From Saccopteryx bilineata (taxonomy: Eukaryota > Chordata > Mammalia > Chiroptera > Emballonuridae), in assembly GCF_036850765.1 (NCBI RefSeq), contig NC_089495.1, forward strand, positions 65,944,410 to 66,008,409: 64,000 bases of DNA, written 5' to 3'. Shown here in pieces: positions 34,901 to 47,614 of the stretch; positions within the stretch are counted from its first letter, which is position 1, and every line of letters begins with the position of its first letter. Under the pieces are notes generated by a model, which saw only the letters and a program-made list of their open reading frames with translations, did no database searches and had not been told where the DNA came from. The translations under genes and the position numbers were made by a program.

Positions 34901-36007
34901 CATATAGATCAATGGAGCAGTACAGAGAACCCAGAAATAAACCCACAGCTCTATGGGCAACTGATATTTGACAAAGGAAGTAAGAAAATATAATGGAGTA
35001 AAGACAGCCTCTTTAACAAATGGTGTTGGGAAAATTGGACAGCTACCTGCAAAAAAATGAAATTAGATCACCAGCTTACACCACTCACAAAAATAAACTC
35101 AAAATGGATAAAAGACTTAAATGTAAGCCGTGAAACCATAAGCATCTTAGAAGAAAACATAGGCAGTAAGCTCTCCGACATATCTCAGAGCAATATATTT
35201 GCTGATTTATCTCCATGGGGAAGTGAAATAAAAGACAGGATAAATAAACGGGACTATATCAAACTGAAAATCTTTTGCACAGCTAAAGACAATAAGAACA
35301 GCAATAAAAGACAAACTACACAATGGGAGAACATATTTGACAATACATCTGATAAGGGGTAAATAACCAAAATTTATAAAGAATTTGTAAATTTCAACAC
35401 CAGGAAGACAAACAATCCAATAAAAAAATGGGCAAAAGAAATGAATAGACACTTCTCCAAAGAGGACATACAGATGGCCAATAGGCATATGAAAAAATGC
35501 TCAACATCACTAATCATTAGAGAAATGCAAATTAAAACCACAATGAGATATCACCTCACACCAGCCAGAATGCTGTTCATCAACAAATCAACAGAATAAG
35601 TGCGGTGAGAATGTGGAGAAAATGGAACCCTCTTGCACTGCTGTTGGGAATGCAGAATAGTGCAGCCACTGTGGAAAACAGTATGGAGATTCCTCAAAAA
35701 ATTGAAAATCAAACTGCCTTTTGACTGAACTATCCCACTTTTAGGAATATACCCCAAGAGCACCATAGAACGGCTCCAAAAGGAGAAATGCATCCCCATG
35801 TTTGTGGCAGCATTGTTCACAATAGCGAAGATCTGGAAACAGCCCAAGTGTCCGTCATTGGACGAGTGCATTAAAAAGCTTTGGTATATATATACTATGG
35901 AATACTACTCAGCCATAAGAAATGATGACATCGGATCATTTACAATAACATGGATGGACCTTGATAACATTATATGGAGTGAAATAAGTAAATCAGAAAA
36001 AAACTAA
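31906..36007 (+). pseudogene. L1 ORF2 interrupted by a SINE
   Basis: The start is at ATG 31906 or a nearby in-frame ATG. The endonuclease keeps N-V-N-G-L-N and C-L-Q-E-T-H-L. A stop follows near 32094, then a SINE (32178-32570), then the rest of the endonuclease (about 32580-33039). Reverse transcriptase pieces are 33821-34201 and 34198-34785 (F-A-D-D at 34315-34326), offset by a frameshift at R-Q-G. About 100 nt of the K-S-P-G-P-D-G region present in the sister copy (23185-23280) are missing near 33722. The C-terminal end is E-K-N-stop at 36007. Confidence 0.87.
32178..32570 (+). mobile_element. tRNA-derived SINE inside L1 ORF2
   Basis: Full-length with head GGCCCTGGCCAATTGGCTCA, B-box-like GGTTTGGTTCC, tail CAGCTTCAGAAAAATAC and an A-rich end. 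It has a perfect 17-bp TSD AGAAAAATTGGACTTTA at 32161-32177 and 32571-32587. Confidence 0.95.
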
Positions 36008-36279
36008 GAACTATATGAATCCATACATACATGGGATATAAAAATGAGACTCAGAGACATGAACAAGAATGTGATGGCAATGGGGGTGGGGGAGGGGACG
36101 GGCACAAAAAAAACCAGATAGAAGGTGAGAGAAGATAATTTGACTTTGGGTGAGGGGTATACAGTATAATCAAATGTCAAAATAATCTGGAGATGTTTTC
36201 TCTCAACATATGTACCCTGATTTATCAATGTCACTGCATTAAATTTAATTTAAAAAATGGGGAAAAAATGACAGATTCC

Positions 36280-36423
36280 CTCTGTTACATCTGTCTAAGA
36301 CTCACTCTTGATGCTTGTCTCAGTCACGTGATACATTTATCCATCCCACCCTCAAGGCCGGTCCATGAAAATATTTTCTGACATTAAAGCAGTCCGTGGC
36401 CCAAAAAATGTTGGGGACCACTG
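36280..36423 (-). mobile_element. hAT MITE, second half
   Basis: It resumes CTCTGTTACATCTGTCTAAG after the L1 and ends ATGTTGGGGACCACTG, the second inverted terminus. It is followed by the 8-bp TSD TTATACTA (36424-36431), one mismatch from the left copy. The two halves total 297 bp against 294 bp for the uninterrupted copy. Confidence 0.9.
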
Positions 36424-36639
36424 TTATACTAGATATGCTGACTGCAGTCCATTTGTATGATAGAAAGTTAACCTGAAATTTAAACAATAAAGGTCTAGGA
36501 AAATATTATTTCCCACAAAAACAGGAATACTGCAAAATCATTAAAATTTTAATAATATAGTGTTCCCAATATTTATATCCCTGCAGTTATGTCATACTCT
36601 CAAGAGAACTTCCTCAGGAATTCTAACATGGAACACCTT

Positions 36640-36860
36640 AACACCAGGGTGCACTGCTCTCTTTCCCCTTACCATACCTTAATTTACTTCATTCTGTTTT
36701 GGCGTATACATTTACTTATTGTTTATTACCTGCCCCTCAATTACTGGAATACAAGCTCCATGAGAGCAGAAAATTTGTTTAATCAATTCTACATTCTTGG
36801 TGTCAAGAACAATGCTTGGCATACTCTAAGAGCTAAATTAATATTTGCAGAATAAATAGT
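36640..36860 (+). repeat. L2 LINE 3' end
   Basis: CTGGAATACAAGCTCCATGA, GAGCAGAAAATTTGTTTAA and AACAATGCTTGGCATACTCT, followed by a CAGAATAAATAG tail, are the hallmark of an L2 3' terminus. Confidence 0.7.
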
Positions 36861-39599
36861 ACATAATTTTATCAAATCAAGTATCAATTATGTAAAAAGA
36901 TTTAACACTAAATACATATACAAAGTGCCATAATTATAGTGAAATTTTTAAATGTTTAGTACCTTTTTGTTTACTTTATCATAAATATCATTTAGTTATA
37001 GGAAGATTTTTTATAAAAATAACAAATTTCCTTTGGAGGAAAAAAGTAGCAAAAGTTACTACTAAAAATTATTTTAATCATGTGTAAGGATTAGCCTTAG
37101 AGTCTGTTATGTTAACTTTTGTAGTGAATTCCACTGAAAATGTTAAGTATGAACTAAGGAATCGCAGAGGTAAAATGGAGGATGAAAATATTGCTATATA
37201 TGGATAAAATATGCATTTGATACAAATTCATTGCTTAGAGCACTGCTGTTTTTTGCGATTCTGAGTATTTTTCCCTTCTACTTTTTAAGGCTTTCTTCTA
37301 TCCTCATGCAGATGGAGGAACAGACAGAGTGGCCATACCCGAGGTGTCTCCATAGGATGTTATCACTTCTCTTGGTTTACTACACTCCTTGTCCTCTGGA
37401 CCTGACAAATGTAGTGTTTCCTCACACTATTCTTTTTTAAGCCTAAAATTTTTTGTTTGTTTGCTTGTTTTCTACTTGTTTTGCTTTGGTTCATTAGATT
37501 TTAGAACTTTCTACTTTCTGACACAGAAACAAACAAAAAAAACAAACTAAACAATAAAACTATCTTTTTCTTTCCTGATTCTATGCTGCATCCAGAAATT
37601 TCCCATTGAATCATGGGGATCTATGCCCATCAGGACTACAGGGCTGAACCTGTTTCTTTGTTTGTTTGTTTTGCTGCCTGTGTATACTGATGTGTCATAG
37701 AGCTATAGAAAGGGAATGATTTCAAATATATATGTCTTGGATAAATTCTATAGTAAAAACTATTTTTAACCTTAGAGTCACTTGTTTAATCACCTATCTA
37801 GGTAAGCTTAGAGAGATAGTCATTTAAAAATTGATCTTTTGATATCATTTTAACCATATTTTTTATCAAAATCTTAATTTGCTAAACTGACATATTTACA
37901 CCAGGTCATTTTTCATGAGGGAGCTTTAATTTATGTGTATGGAAGATATAGAATAAGTGATGAATAAAGCTTGTTCATAGATACAGATTGAGGTAGGAGA
38001 TTGTTATTTCAAAAGTTTTATTCATTACAAAAGCACACTATGCAACAAAAATAGTTTGTGTAAAGGTTTCAGTCACAAAATTGAGCACATTTGGAGACAA
38101 ATTGAAAGCCATGGAAAACTCTGTGATGACCAATACCCACTAGCCATGTCAACAGTTTAACAAAAACTATGGTAACCATTCGTTCCTACCCACTTAATAA
38201 AGACATATTAACATATTATAATAATATAATTAGGTTAATAAAAATCTACCCATTTAACTTAAAATTTTAACCAGTAAATTACTGTTTAAAACTCATTGTT
38301 GAAAGTTTGACTTGAAAATTATTATCTTAAATTACATGAAGCTGGTTCAAGGTGACTATAGCTAAAAAGTACTAAGATTTATAGTTTACTAGCACACTAG
38401 ATTGTTGTTATAACAACCTATGGAGAGGTAAAAATTTTTTTATAACAGAACCTTAAATTTCATGAAGATGTTAAAGTTATATTTTGGTATTTAAGATGGA
38501 AATTGCTTCTGTGAAAGTTGTACCACCTGAAGGTATTGGTTACCACGTGGAACACATTTCTGAGTGTCTTATTAGAGTCACATCTGACAGATACTTACCT
38601 TCAAATGAAATGTTACTGTGAAATGTTAGTTAGGAACCTCATATCCATAATCAAAGAAGGAAGAGGAACTGTCAGCACAGACAGCCATCATTTTTAAAGA
38701 ACAAAATATTTAAAGCATGAAGCATATTATGCAAACAGGAACACAAAAATTCCTGAAGGGTACCAGAGTAGGAAAATCTCTTCTTCCAAAGATTTTAATA
38801 GTTTCCACTGTAAACTAATGTATTTCATTACTGGAAATTTTTTACTTTCAAATATAATTGATATGGCTTATGGTTTACTGCCAGCTACACTTTTATTGTG
38901 TCATAGCTGTGGCTTATAATGACATTCTGCAAGGATACAACTGACAACAGTACTTCGTTTTCCATAACAGCACTCAGGGGCATATTTTTAACACAGAATG
39001 AGTCAGGGAATCACAACCAAATGTGGAGAATGCGATGCTAAAAATTGATTCCACTGAGTTCTAACCAGATGTTTACTCACTCATAATCTAGAATAATTTA
39101 TAAAAATAAGCTATTTACATTTATAAACTGATTATTATTTATGTTGAATAATAAATTAACATAGATAGATAGTTAAGCTTAGAGATATAGTCATTCTTTC
39201 ATATTGTATAAAAAATTAAAATAGAATTAAAGTGAACAATATGAATACAGAGTTAAGACATGAAATTATCTGGAACAATTAAAAGATATATTTAAGGTAA
39301 TATGCAAAAAATACTTAAAGATAGGGAAAAGTATTCTCAAGAAAGATCCTGGCATAAATAAACTTTGACTATGATATGATAAATACATGAGAAAACTGAG
39401 TCTTTGCTTTTGCGAGGGGAATAAAAAAATTCAATGTGAATGAGGTAGCAAGATGTACACGAGACTTGAATTTCCAGCATGTCTAAGACATTCTGATTTT
39501 TTTGTACAAATTGGGAATGCTGAAATAGCAACTTAATGTCATGAACAAATTTGAAGTATAACATTTAGCTACAAGGTAATCTCAGGCTGCATAATTTGA
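36861..39599. other. Unassigned 2.7-kb stretch
   Basis: No gene, no clear repeat. A patch at 37240-37400 is less AT-rich and includes a 69-codon plus frame (37231-37440) without recognisable domain. TTTG-rich runs occur near 37450 and 37650. Confidence 0.45.
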
Positions 39600-40140
39600 G
39601 ATAAATTGAAAATCTACTCATTCGTTTAAAACACACTATACACCTGCAAGCTGCCAAGCACTTGACAAGGCACTTGAATCCATCAGCGTGAAATAGGTTC
39701 ATGTCTAATGTTATGTAGGTTAACTTCAAGAGCTTCAATTTTAGTGGAGATAGACAGAAAAAAAAAATAAAATAGGTATAATGGAACATTGGAGGGTGAT
39801 ATGTACTATGAAAAAAGCCAGATAATCATCAAAGTTATGTAACTAGTCAAGAGGGAAGACATATGAAGGAGAGAGGTAGGGGAATATGTCATTATTAAAT
39901 AGAGTGGTCAGGGTACACCTTGTGGAGAAAAAAAATAAACAAAAATATAAGGGGTCTATTGACTGCAGGTATATGCAGATGTGGGGACAGAGTGATTTGT
40001 GAAGAAAGAATAGCTAGGACAAAGTCCCTAAGGCAGGTACAAGCCTGGTGTGTTCCAGAAGTATCAAGGAAGCCTATTTTTGTATACCTGACAGAGGAAT
40101 GGGGTTTGTAGGAAGAAAGCAGGGATCTTGTTAGGTAGAG
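39600..40140. repeat. Possible ancient interspersed repeat
   Basis: Words such as CAAGCTGCCAAGCACTTGAC, AAAGTCCCTAAGGCAGG and GCCTGGTGTGTTCCAGAAGT resemble an old mammal-wide repeat that appears to continue after the hAT insertion (40453-40640, AACCACTTCAGGGTTTTCAG). Family not resolved. Confidence 0.35.
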
Positions 40141-40150
40141 TCCTATAGGT

Positions 40151-40444
40151 CAGTGGTCCTCAACCTTTTTTGGACCACAGACCAGTTTAATGTCAGAAAA
40201 TATTTTCACGGATCGGCCTTTAGGGTGGGACGAATAAATATATCACGTGACCGAGATAAGCATCAAGAGTGAGTATTAGATGGATGTAACCGAGGGAATC
40301 TGGTCATTTTTTAAAAATAAAACATCTTCAGACTTAAATATAAATAAAACAAAAATAATGTTTTATTTATTCTTTCTCTGCGGACTGGTACCAAATGGCC
40401 CACGGACCAGTACCGGTCCACGGCCCAGGGGTTGGAGACCACTG
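40151..40444 (+). mobile_element. hAT MITE, uninterrupted
   Basis: This 294-bp element has inverted termini CAGTGGTCCTCAACC and GGTTGGAGACCACTG, and a perfect 8-bp TSD CTATAGGT (40143-40150 and 40445-40452). An 8-bp TSD and CAG...CTG ends fit hAT elements. It has no coding frame, so it must have been moved by another element's transposase. Confidence 0.92.
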
Positions 40445-40640
40445 CTATAGGTAATAAAACAAAAAGGTCAAAAGGGAACCACTTCAGGGTTTTCAGTGAA
40501 AGAGAAACAAGCCATGACTTGCATTTTGAAAGGTCACTTAACTGGTTTATGAAGAATAGAAGGTAGGAGCAATGGTAGAAGAAGGGAAACCTCTTCGGAG
40601 TGATATCAGGGATCCATATGGGGAACTCAGTGGTAGCAGA

Positions 40641-42355
40641 GAAAGTGCTAAAAATGTCCATTCCTGTTTACAGAAAAATTTAAAGTTTGAACAACTTTTT
40701 CCTTTTTTCCTTGAGACTGAATATTCAGTTTGAGAGAAAGAATGCAGTCACAGATGACACTAATTTCAACCTAAGCAACTGGAAGTATTGTCATTGCCTA
40801 AAGTGAAACGGATAAAAAAGGAGGAGGTCTGGCAAGGAAACCAGTTTAGATTCAGCACACAGAGTTTATGTACAATAGGTACGTTAGTAGAGATCAATGA
40901 GTATGAAGCTTCAATTTAAATCTGGGTTTTGGGAGCAAAACCTGAACTAATGATAAATTAAAGTGTTGTCAGCACATGGTTTAATTCTTGCATTTAATTT
41001 CAAGAGATGGAATGAGGTCAACAAGGTAGAAATACAAATAGGTATAGAAAATAAAACATTCAATTTCACTGATGGGATGTTTCCAAACCATATTGCCATT
41101 TTATGTATGTCTGAGTTAGAAGCTACTAAGAAATCCAGGTAAATTTGGATAGAGAAATGCTATTTTATTATACAAAAAAATAAAAACAAAAAAACCTGAT
41201 ATTGAATAAACAATGTTGCCATTTTATATGGAAAGCATAGTACAGAAGTAATTTCAGTAGAGTTCTGGCACTAAATTCCATAACTATTGAAACATAAAAT
41301 TAATGAGGTTAACAAAAAAAATATCAAGAGTATAAGATATTTTGGAAGTATAATATAATTTGACTCTGATGGAGCAGAATGCTGCACAGTAGAAAGTGAG
41401 AGCTTCTTAGTACTATGGTTAGAATGATCTAAAATAAAATTTAACCCTTGTATTACAGGAAAATAATAAATATAAAAACAGTAAAGGCTAAAATTAATAT
41501 TATTTGGAAGAATTAGTTCTCAATTTGCCATAAAACAAAATAGAAATACCAATAAATATGCTAATAAAATAAAATGTGAATACTAACTGAATCAATGTAA
41601 ATTTCCATATATGTCAAAAAGTTTTTAAATTTAAACAACAATGATATGAAATAGTCAACAGTTTATTCCTAAATGGGGGAAGACCAAGGAAATGACTGTA
41701 CAAAACTTAGCTTTCGAGTATCTGTACTAAATGAATGTTGAGTGCTGCAGTTGGCATAGGTGTTGATTAAATAACTCATTTCTCTAAGTATTTACTTGTC
41801 TAGAAATATATTTTAGCGCTCTACACTATTTATGTAACAACCAAGAGACCACCATTTGACAGTAGGATTAGAGACTATATTTTCATCAAAGTTATGTCTA
41901 GAATATAAAAAGAATTGAGTGCTGAAATATTCTGGTCCCTGTGAGCTACCTCCTTAGCTAGGGGGAAAGTTGTATTTATGTTTTAATATTACATTTGACT
42001 TACTGAAAAATTTAAATCAACGTTTTAATTCCAAATTGTTAGTTAAATCTCTGGCATTTTGTTCAACTTCTCAAACTATAGTGTAGAAATAACTTGAATT
42101 TATTTCTCTGGGGAACATGAATTTCTTTCCTCATACGAATGTTGTCTTATCTTAATAGCAGTTATAAAGTTATGTTTGCTATAAATCACAAGAATTATTA
42201 TTATAATACATGTGATGGGAAACAGGTACAGAATAAACATCAGCCATGGCTGTCAAGTAATATAAAATAGAGGAACAATTAGCTATTACAGGAGACCTTT
42301 AGGGAAACTTTCCAATAAAAACCCAGTGCCTGAATAACTTAATTAACTTCCTGTG
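40641..42355. other. Unassigned AT-rich sequence
   Basis: No gene or clear repeat is recognised. Confidence 0.45.
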
Positions 42356-42359
42356 GGAT

Positions 42360-42433
42360 CAAATCCATCACTGTTAAGTGCCTGCCACATATAAGCATTG
42401 CCTATAGTGAGGCTCAATAAATGTTTTGTATTA
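42360..42433 (+). repeat. MIR tail fragment
   Basis: AAGTGCCTGCCACATATAAG followed by GGCTCAATAAATGTTTTGTA matches the conserved MIR/L2 3' tail. Confidence 0.55.
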
Positions 42434-43159
42434 ATGCCAAAATTATTTATGTCTTTATATTACAATATCTAGAGAAATAAAGCATATCTGTTATATTAAA
42501 AAGGAGCTTTTGTAATTGAATGAGCACTACTGTGATATTAAAAGAAAACTAATATTGAAAATGAGCAATGGGGGAGATGTATTGAATAGTTAATTAGGGA
42601 TTAGAAATATAAAGTTTTTTTTCTACGATACTATTGTTATTCTCTATATATCACTATGAGGTGAAAAATTCTGTCATATTACATAAATGTCTACACAATC
42701 ATCTCATGACTGGGCTTGAAGCTACACCTGAAAAAAACATGAAGAATAGTTGTTTCACAGTTCTCATGAAACACATTTATTTATTCATTGAAAAAGAATT
42801 GGATTTTTATGATTTTACATGGCCAGGTAGGTATCACCACCCATTTTTTATGATGAAATGCGTCAATTTAGTTTTTCAAAACTAATGAGATACAAAGTAT
42901 TAAAATAACATTACAAACCCAGGTTGTTTGACTACAAGTCCCATACTCTTAAACACTACATTCTAACAAGAATTAAAAATGGAAACACTTATTTTGTATT
43001 CTAGGAGTGTTCTCAGGTCTGCTTTAGGAGCTGATTTCTTATATTACTGAATTAATATATAGCTAGGCAGTGCTTTGAGAATGATAGAATCCAAATTTAG
43101 AAATTATAGGTATAAGATAGTCACTATGGCAATGATTCACCATAAAATATTATTTTTAA
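42434..43159. other. Unassigned sequence with a small MIR remnant
   Basis: A short antisense MIR-like piece is seen at about 42912-42970 (CCCAGGTTGTTTGACTACAA then ACTCTTAAACACTAC). The rest is unrecognised; an 83-codon frame at 42634-42885 shows no domain. Confidence 0.4.
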
Positions 43160-43495
43160 AGTTATTTTTTTTTTAGTATGTGTGAGAGAGAGATTGAAGC
43201 AACAATTCATAGTTGCTTCACCTTAGTTGTTTATTGATTACTTCTCATATGTGCCTTGACCAGGGGGCTCAAGCTAGTAAATTTGGGCTTCAAGCCAGCA
43301 ACCTTGGGGCTCAAGCCAGTTGACTTTGGGACCATGTAGATAATCCTGTGCTCAAGCTGGAGATCCCATGATCAAGCTAGTGAGCTTGCACTCAAGCCAG
43401 ATGAGCATGAATCAAGCCGGCAACTCAGAATTTCGAACCTGGAACTTCCTCATCCCAAGTCTAAGCTGTATCCACTGTGCCACTGCTGACCAAGG
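43160..43495 (-). mobile_element. Second-type tRNA-derived bat SINE, antisense
   Basis: On the minus strand it starts CCTTGGTCAGCAGTGGCACA, carries repeated GCTTGA-containing phrases, and ends with TCAATAAACAACTAAGGTG and a CT-rich tail with A-run. It is a different family from the GGCCCTGGCC SINE and shares its body with 57341-57653. The copy is diverged. Confidence 0.72.
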
Positions 43496-43501
43496 TAGAA
43501 C

Positions 43502-43513
43502 TCATTCATTTCT
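43502..43513. repeat. TSD, left copy, of the 43514-51321 L1
   Basis: TCATTCATTTCT here equals 51322-51333. It is short (12 bp) but lies exactly against the poly(T) on one side and the L1 5' end on the other. Confidence 0.83.
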
Positions 43514-43528
43514 TTTTTTTTTTTTTTA

Positions 43529-43791
43529 ATAAATTTTTATTAATGGTAATGGGATGACATTAATAAATCAGGGTACATATATTCAAAGAAAACATGTCTA
43601 GGTTATTCTGTCATCAAATTATGTTGCAAACCCCTCGCCCAAAGTCAGATTGTCCTCCGTCACCCTCTATCTAGTTCTCTGTGCCCCTCCCCCTCCCCCT
43701 AACTCTCTCCCTCCCTCCCTCCAATGGCCTCCCGCCCCCCCCCCACCCTTGGTAACCACCACACTCTTGTCCTTGTCTCTTGGTCTCATTT
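43529..43791 (-). other. L1 3'UTR with G-rich tract
   Basis: On the minus strand this follows the ORF2 stop. The plus strand carries C-rich runs at 43684-43746, i.e. a G-rich polypurine tract in the L1 RNA. The terminus reads TTAATAAAAATTTATTA before the tail, which contains an AATAAA polyadenylation signal. Confidence 0.75.
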
Positions 43792-46700
43792 TTATGTTCC
43801 ACCAATGTATGGAATCATGTAGTTCTTGTTTTTTTCTGATTTACTTATTTCACTCCTTATAATGTTATCAAGATCCCACCATTTTGCTGTAAATGATCTG
43901 ATGTCATCATTTCTTATGGCTGAGTAGTATTCCATAGTGTATATGTGCCACATCTTCTTTATCCAGTCTTCTATTGAAGGGCTTTTTGGTTGTTTCCATG
44001 TCTTGGCCACTGTGAACAGTGCTGCAATGAACATGGGGCTACATGTGTCTTCACGTATCAATGTTTCTGAGGTTTGGGGGTATATACCCAGTAGAGGGAT
44101 TGCTGGGTCATAAGGTAGTTCTATTTGCAGTTTTTTGAGGAACCACCATACTTTCCTCCATAATGGTTGTACTACTTTACAGTCCCACCAACAGTGAATG
44201 AGGGTTCCTTTTTCTCCACAGCCTCTCCAACATTTGCTATTACCCGTCTTGTTGATAATAGCTAATCTAACAGGAGTGAGGTGGTATCTCATTGTAGTTT
44301 TGATTTGCATTTCTCTAATAACTAATGAAGCTGAGCATCTTTTCATATATCTGTTGGCCATTTGTATCTCTTCCTGGGAGAAGTGTCTGTTCATGTCCTC
44401 TTCCCATTTTTTTATTGGATTGTTTGTTTGTTTGTTGTTGAGTTTTATGAGTTCTTTGTAAATTTTGGATATTAAGCCCTTATCTGAGCTGTCGTTTGAA
44501 AATATCAGTTCCCATATAGTTGGCTGTCTGTTTATTTTGATATCAGTTTCTCTTGCTGAGCAAAAACTTTTAATTCTGGTGTAGTCCCACTCACTTATCT
44601 TTGCCTTCACTTCTCTTGCCATTGGAGTCAAGTTCATAAAATGTTCTTTAAAACCCAGGTCCATGATTTTAGTACCTATGTCTTCTTCTATGTACTTTAT
44701 TGTTTCAGGTCTTATATTTAGGTCTTTGATCCATTTTGAATTAATTTTAGTACACGGGGACAGGCTGTAGTTGAGTTTCATTCTTTTGCATGTGGCTTTC
44801 CAGTTTTCCCAACACCATTTGTTGAAGAGGCTTTCTTTTCTCCATTGTGTGTTGTTGGCCCCTTTATCAAAGATTATTTGACCATATATATGTGGTTTTA
44901 TTTCTGGGCTTTCTATTCTGTTCCATTGGTCTGAGTGTCTATTTTTTTGCCAATACCATGCTGTTTTGATTATCGTGGCCCTATAATATAAAGTCAGGTA
45001 TTGTAATGCCCCCAGCTTCATTCTTTTTCCTTAGGATTGTTTTGGCTATTCGGGGTTTTTTATAGTTCCATATAAATCTGATGATTTTTTGTTCCATTTC
45101 TTTAAAAAATCTCATAGGGATTTTGATGGGAATTGCATTAAATTTGTATATTGCTTTGGGTAATATGGCCATTTTGATTATATTTATTCTTCCTATCCAA
45201 GAACAAGGAATATTTTTCCATCTCATTGTATCTTTTTCGATTTCCCTTAACAATGCTTTGTAATTTTCATTATATAGGTCCTTTACGTTCTTTGTTATGT
45301 TTATTCCTAGGTATTTTATTTTTTTTGTTGCAATCGTGAAGGGGATTATTTTTTTGAGTTCGTTTTCTAATATTTCATTGTTGGCATATAGAAAGGCTAT
45401 GGACTTTTGTATGTTAATTTTGTATCCTGCGACCTTACTGTATTGGTTTATTGTTTCTAATAATCTTTTTGTGGAGTCCTTCGGGTTTTCGATGTATAGG
45501 ATCATATCATCAGCAAAAAGTGATAGCTTTACTTCTTCTTTTCCGATATGGATGCCTTTTATTTCTTTGTCTTGTCTGATTGCTCTGGCCAGAACTTCTA
45601 GCACCACGTTGAATAAGAGTGGAGAGAGTGGACAACCCTGTCTTGTTCCTGATTTAAGGTAGAAAGTCCTAAGTTTTATGCCGTTTAATAGGATGTTGGC
45701 TGATGGTTTATCATATATGGCCTTTATCATGTTGTGATATTTTCCTTCTATACCCATTTTGTTGAGAGTCTTAAACATAAAATTGTGTTGTATTTTATCA
45801 AAAGCCTTTTCTGCATCTATTGATAAGATCGTGTGGTTTTTGTTCTTTGTTTTGTTGATATGGTGTATTACGTTAACCGTTTTGCGTATGTTGAACCATC
45901 CTTGAGATTCTGGGATGAATCCCACTTGATCATGATGTATTATTTTTTTAATATGTTGTTGTATTCGGTTTGCCAGTATTTTGTTTAGTATTTTAGCATC
46001 TGTATTCATTAGAGATATTGGTCTGTAGTTTTCTTTCTTTGTGCCATCCTTGCCAGGTTTTGGTATGAGGGTTATGTTGGCCTCATAAAATGTGTTTGGA
46101 AGTATTGCTTCTTCTTCAATTTTTTGGAAGACTTTGAGTAGAATAGGAACCAAGTCTTCTTTGAATGTTTGATAGAATTCACTAGTATAACCGTCTGGGC
46201 CTGGACTTTTATTTTTGGGGAGATTTTTAATAGTTTTTTCTATTTCCTCCCTGCTGATTGGTATGTTTAGGCTTTCTGCTTCTTCATGACTCAGTCTAGG
46301 AAGGTTGTATTGTTCTAGGAATTTATTCATTTCTTCTAGATTGTTGTATTAGTTGGCATATAATTTTTCATAGTATTCTACAATAATTCTTTGTATATCT
46401 ATGATGTCTGTGGTGATCTCTCCTCTTTCATTTTGGATTTTATTTATTTGAGTCCTGTGTCTTTTTTCCTTGGTAAGTCTTGCCAAGGGTTTGTCAATTT
46501 TGTTGATCTTTTCAAAGAACCGGCTCCTTGTTTTATTGATTTTTTCTATAGTTTTTCTGTTCTCTATTTCATTCATTTCTGCTCTGATTTTTATTATCTC
46601 CTTTCTTCGGCTGGTTTTGGGTTGTCTTTGTTCTTCTTTTTCTAGTTCCTTAAGGTGTGAAGTTAAGTGGTTTACTTCGGCTCTCTCTTGTTTGTTCATA

Positions 46701-47614
46701 TAGGCCTGAAGTGATATGAACTTTCCTCTTATTACTGCTCTTGCTGCATCCCAGAGATTCTGATATGTCGTATTTTCATTTTCATTTGTCTGTATATATC
46801 TTTTGATTTCTGCGCTTATTTCTTCTTTGACCCATTCATTTTTTAGAAGTATGTTGTTTAGTTTCCACATTTTTGTGGGTTTTTCCCCCTCTTTTTTGCA
46901 GTTGAATTCTAGTTTCAAGGCTTTATGATCAGAAAATATGCTTGTTACAATTTCAATTTTTCTAAATTTGCTGATATTGTCTTTGTGGCCCAACATATGG
47001 TCAATTCTTGAGAATGTTCCATGTACACTAGAGAAAAATGTATACTCTGTCACTTTGGGATGAAGTGTCCTGTAGATATCTATCATATCCAGGTGTTCTA
47101 GTATTTCGTTTAAGGCCACTATATCTTTATTGATTCTCTGTTTGGATGACCGATCTAGAGCCGTCAGCGGTGTATTGAGGTCTCCAAGTATGATTGTATT
47201 TTTGTCAGTTTCTGTTTTAAGGTCAATAAGTAGCTGTCTTATATATTTTGGTGCTCCTTGGTTTGGTGCATATATATTAAGGATTGTTATGTCTTCTTGA
47301 TTCAACTTCCCCTTAATCATTATGAAATGACCATTTTTGTCTCTGAGTACTTTTTCTGTCTTGTAGTCAGCATTATTAGATATGAGTATTGCTACGCCTG
47401 CTTTTTTTGGGGTGTTGTTTGCTTGGAGTATTGTTTTCCAGCCTTTCACTTTGAATTTGTTTTTATCCTTGTTGCTTAGATGTGTTTCTTGTAGGCAGCA
47501 TATAGTTGGATTTTCTTTTTTAATCCATTCTGCTACTCTGTGTCTTTTTATTGGTAAGTTTAATCCATTTACATTTAGTGTAATTATTGACCCTTGTGGG
47601 TTCCCTACTGCCAT
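43792..47614 (-). pseudogene. L1 ORF2, nearly intact (endonuclease, reverse transcriptase, zinc knuckle)
   Basis: ATG at 47614 opens ORF2. The endonuclease keeps N14, E43, Y115, D145, N147, T192, D205, D229 and H230. Codon 422 is a stop (TAA at 46349-46351). The same frame resumes directly, with reverse transcriptase F-A-D-D at codons 700-703, the position known from other mammalian L1s. After G-G-I-T-I-P-D-F a small deletion near 44985-45000 shifts the frame. The C-terminal part then runs to 43792, with a C-X3-C-X7-H-X4-C knuckle (C-W-R-G-C, then H-C-W-W-D-C). Total length is about 1,275 codons, the family norm. The protein nicks DNA and reverse-transcribes L1 RNA; this copy is disabled by those two lesions. 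Confidence 0.93.

Larger units (their letters stand above)
29617..36262 (+). mobile_element. Near full-length L1 (short-5'UTR lineage), sense, inside a hAT MITE
   Basis: The element begins AGGGACCTGAAGATGGCAGC and ends in an AT-rich tail. TSDs are AAAAAATGACCAGATTCC (29599-29616) and AAAAAATGACAGATTCC (36263-36279), differing by one missing C. The intact MITE at 40151-40444 shows the unoccupied version of the site. The order is 5'UTR (29617-30533), ORF1 (30534-31845), ORF2 (31906-36007) and 3'UTR with G-rich tract. It carries two SINE insertions. Without them the L1 is about 5.86 kb. Confidence 0.95.
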
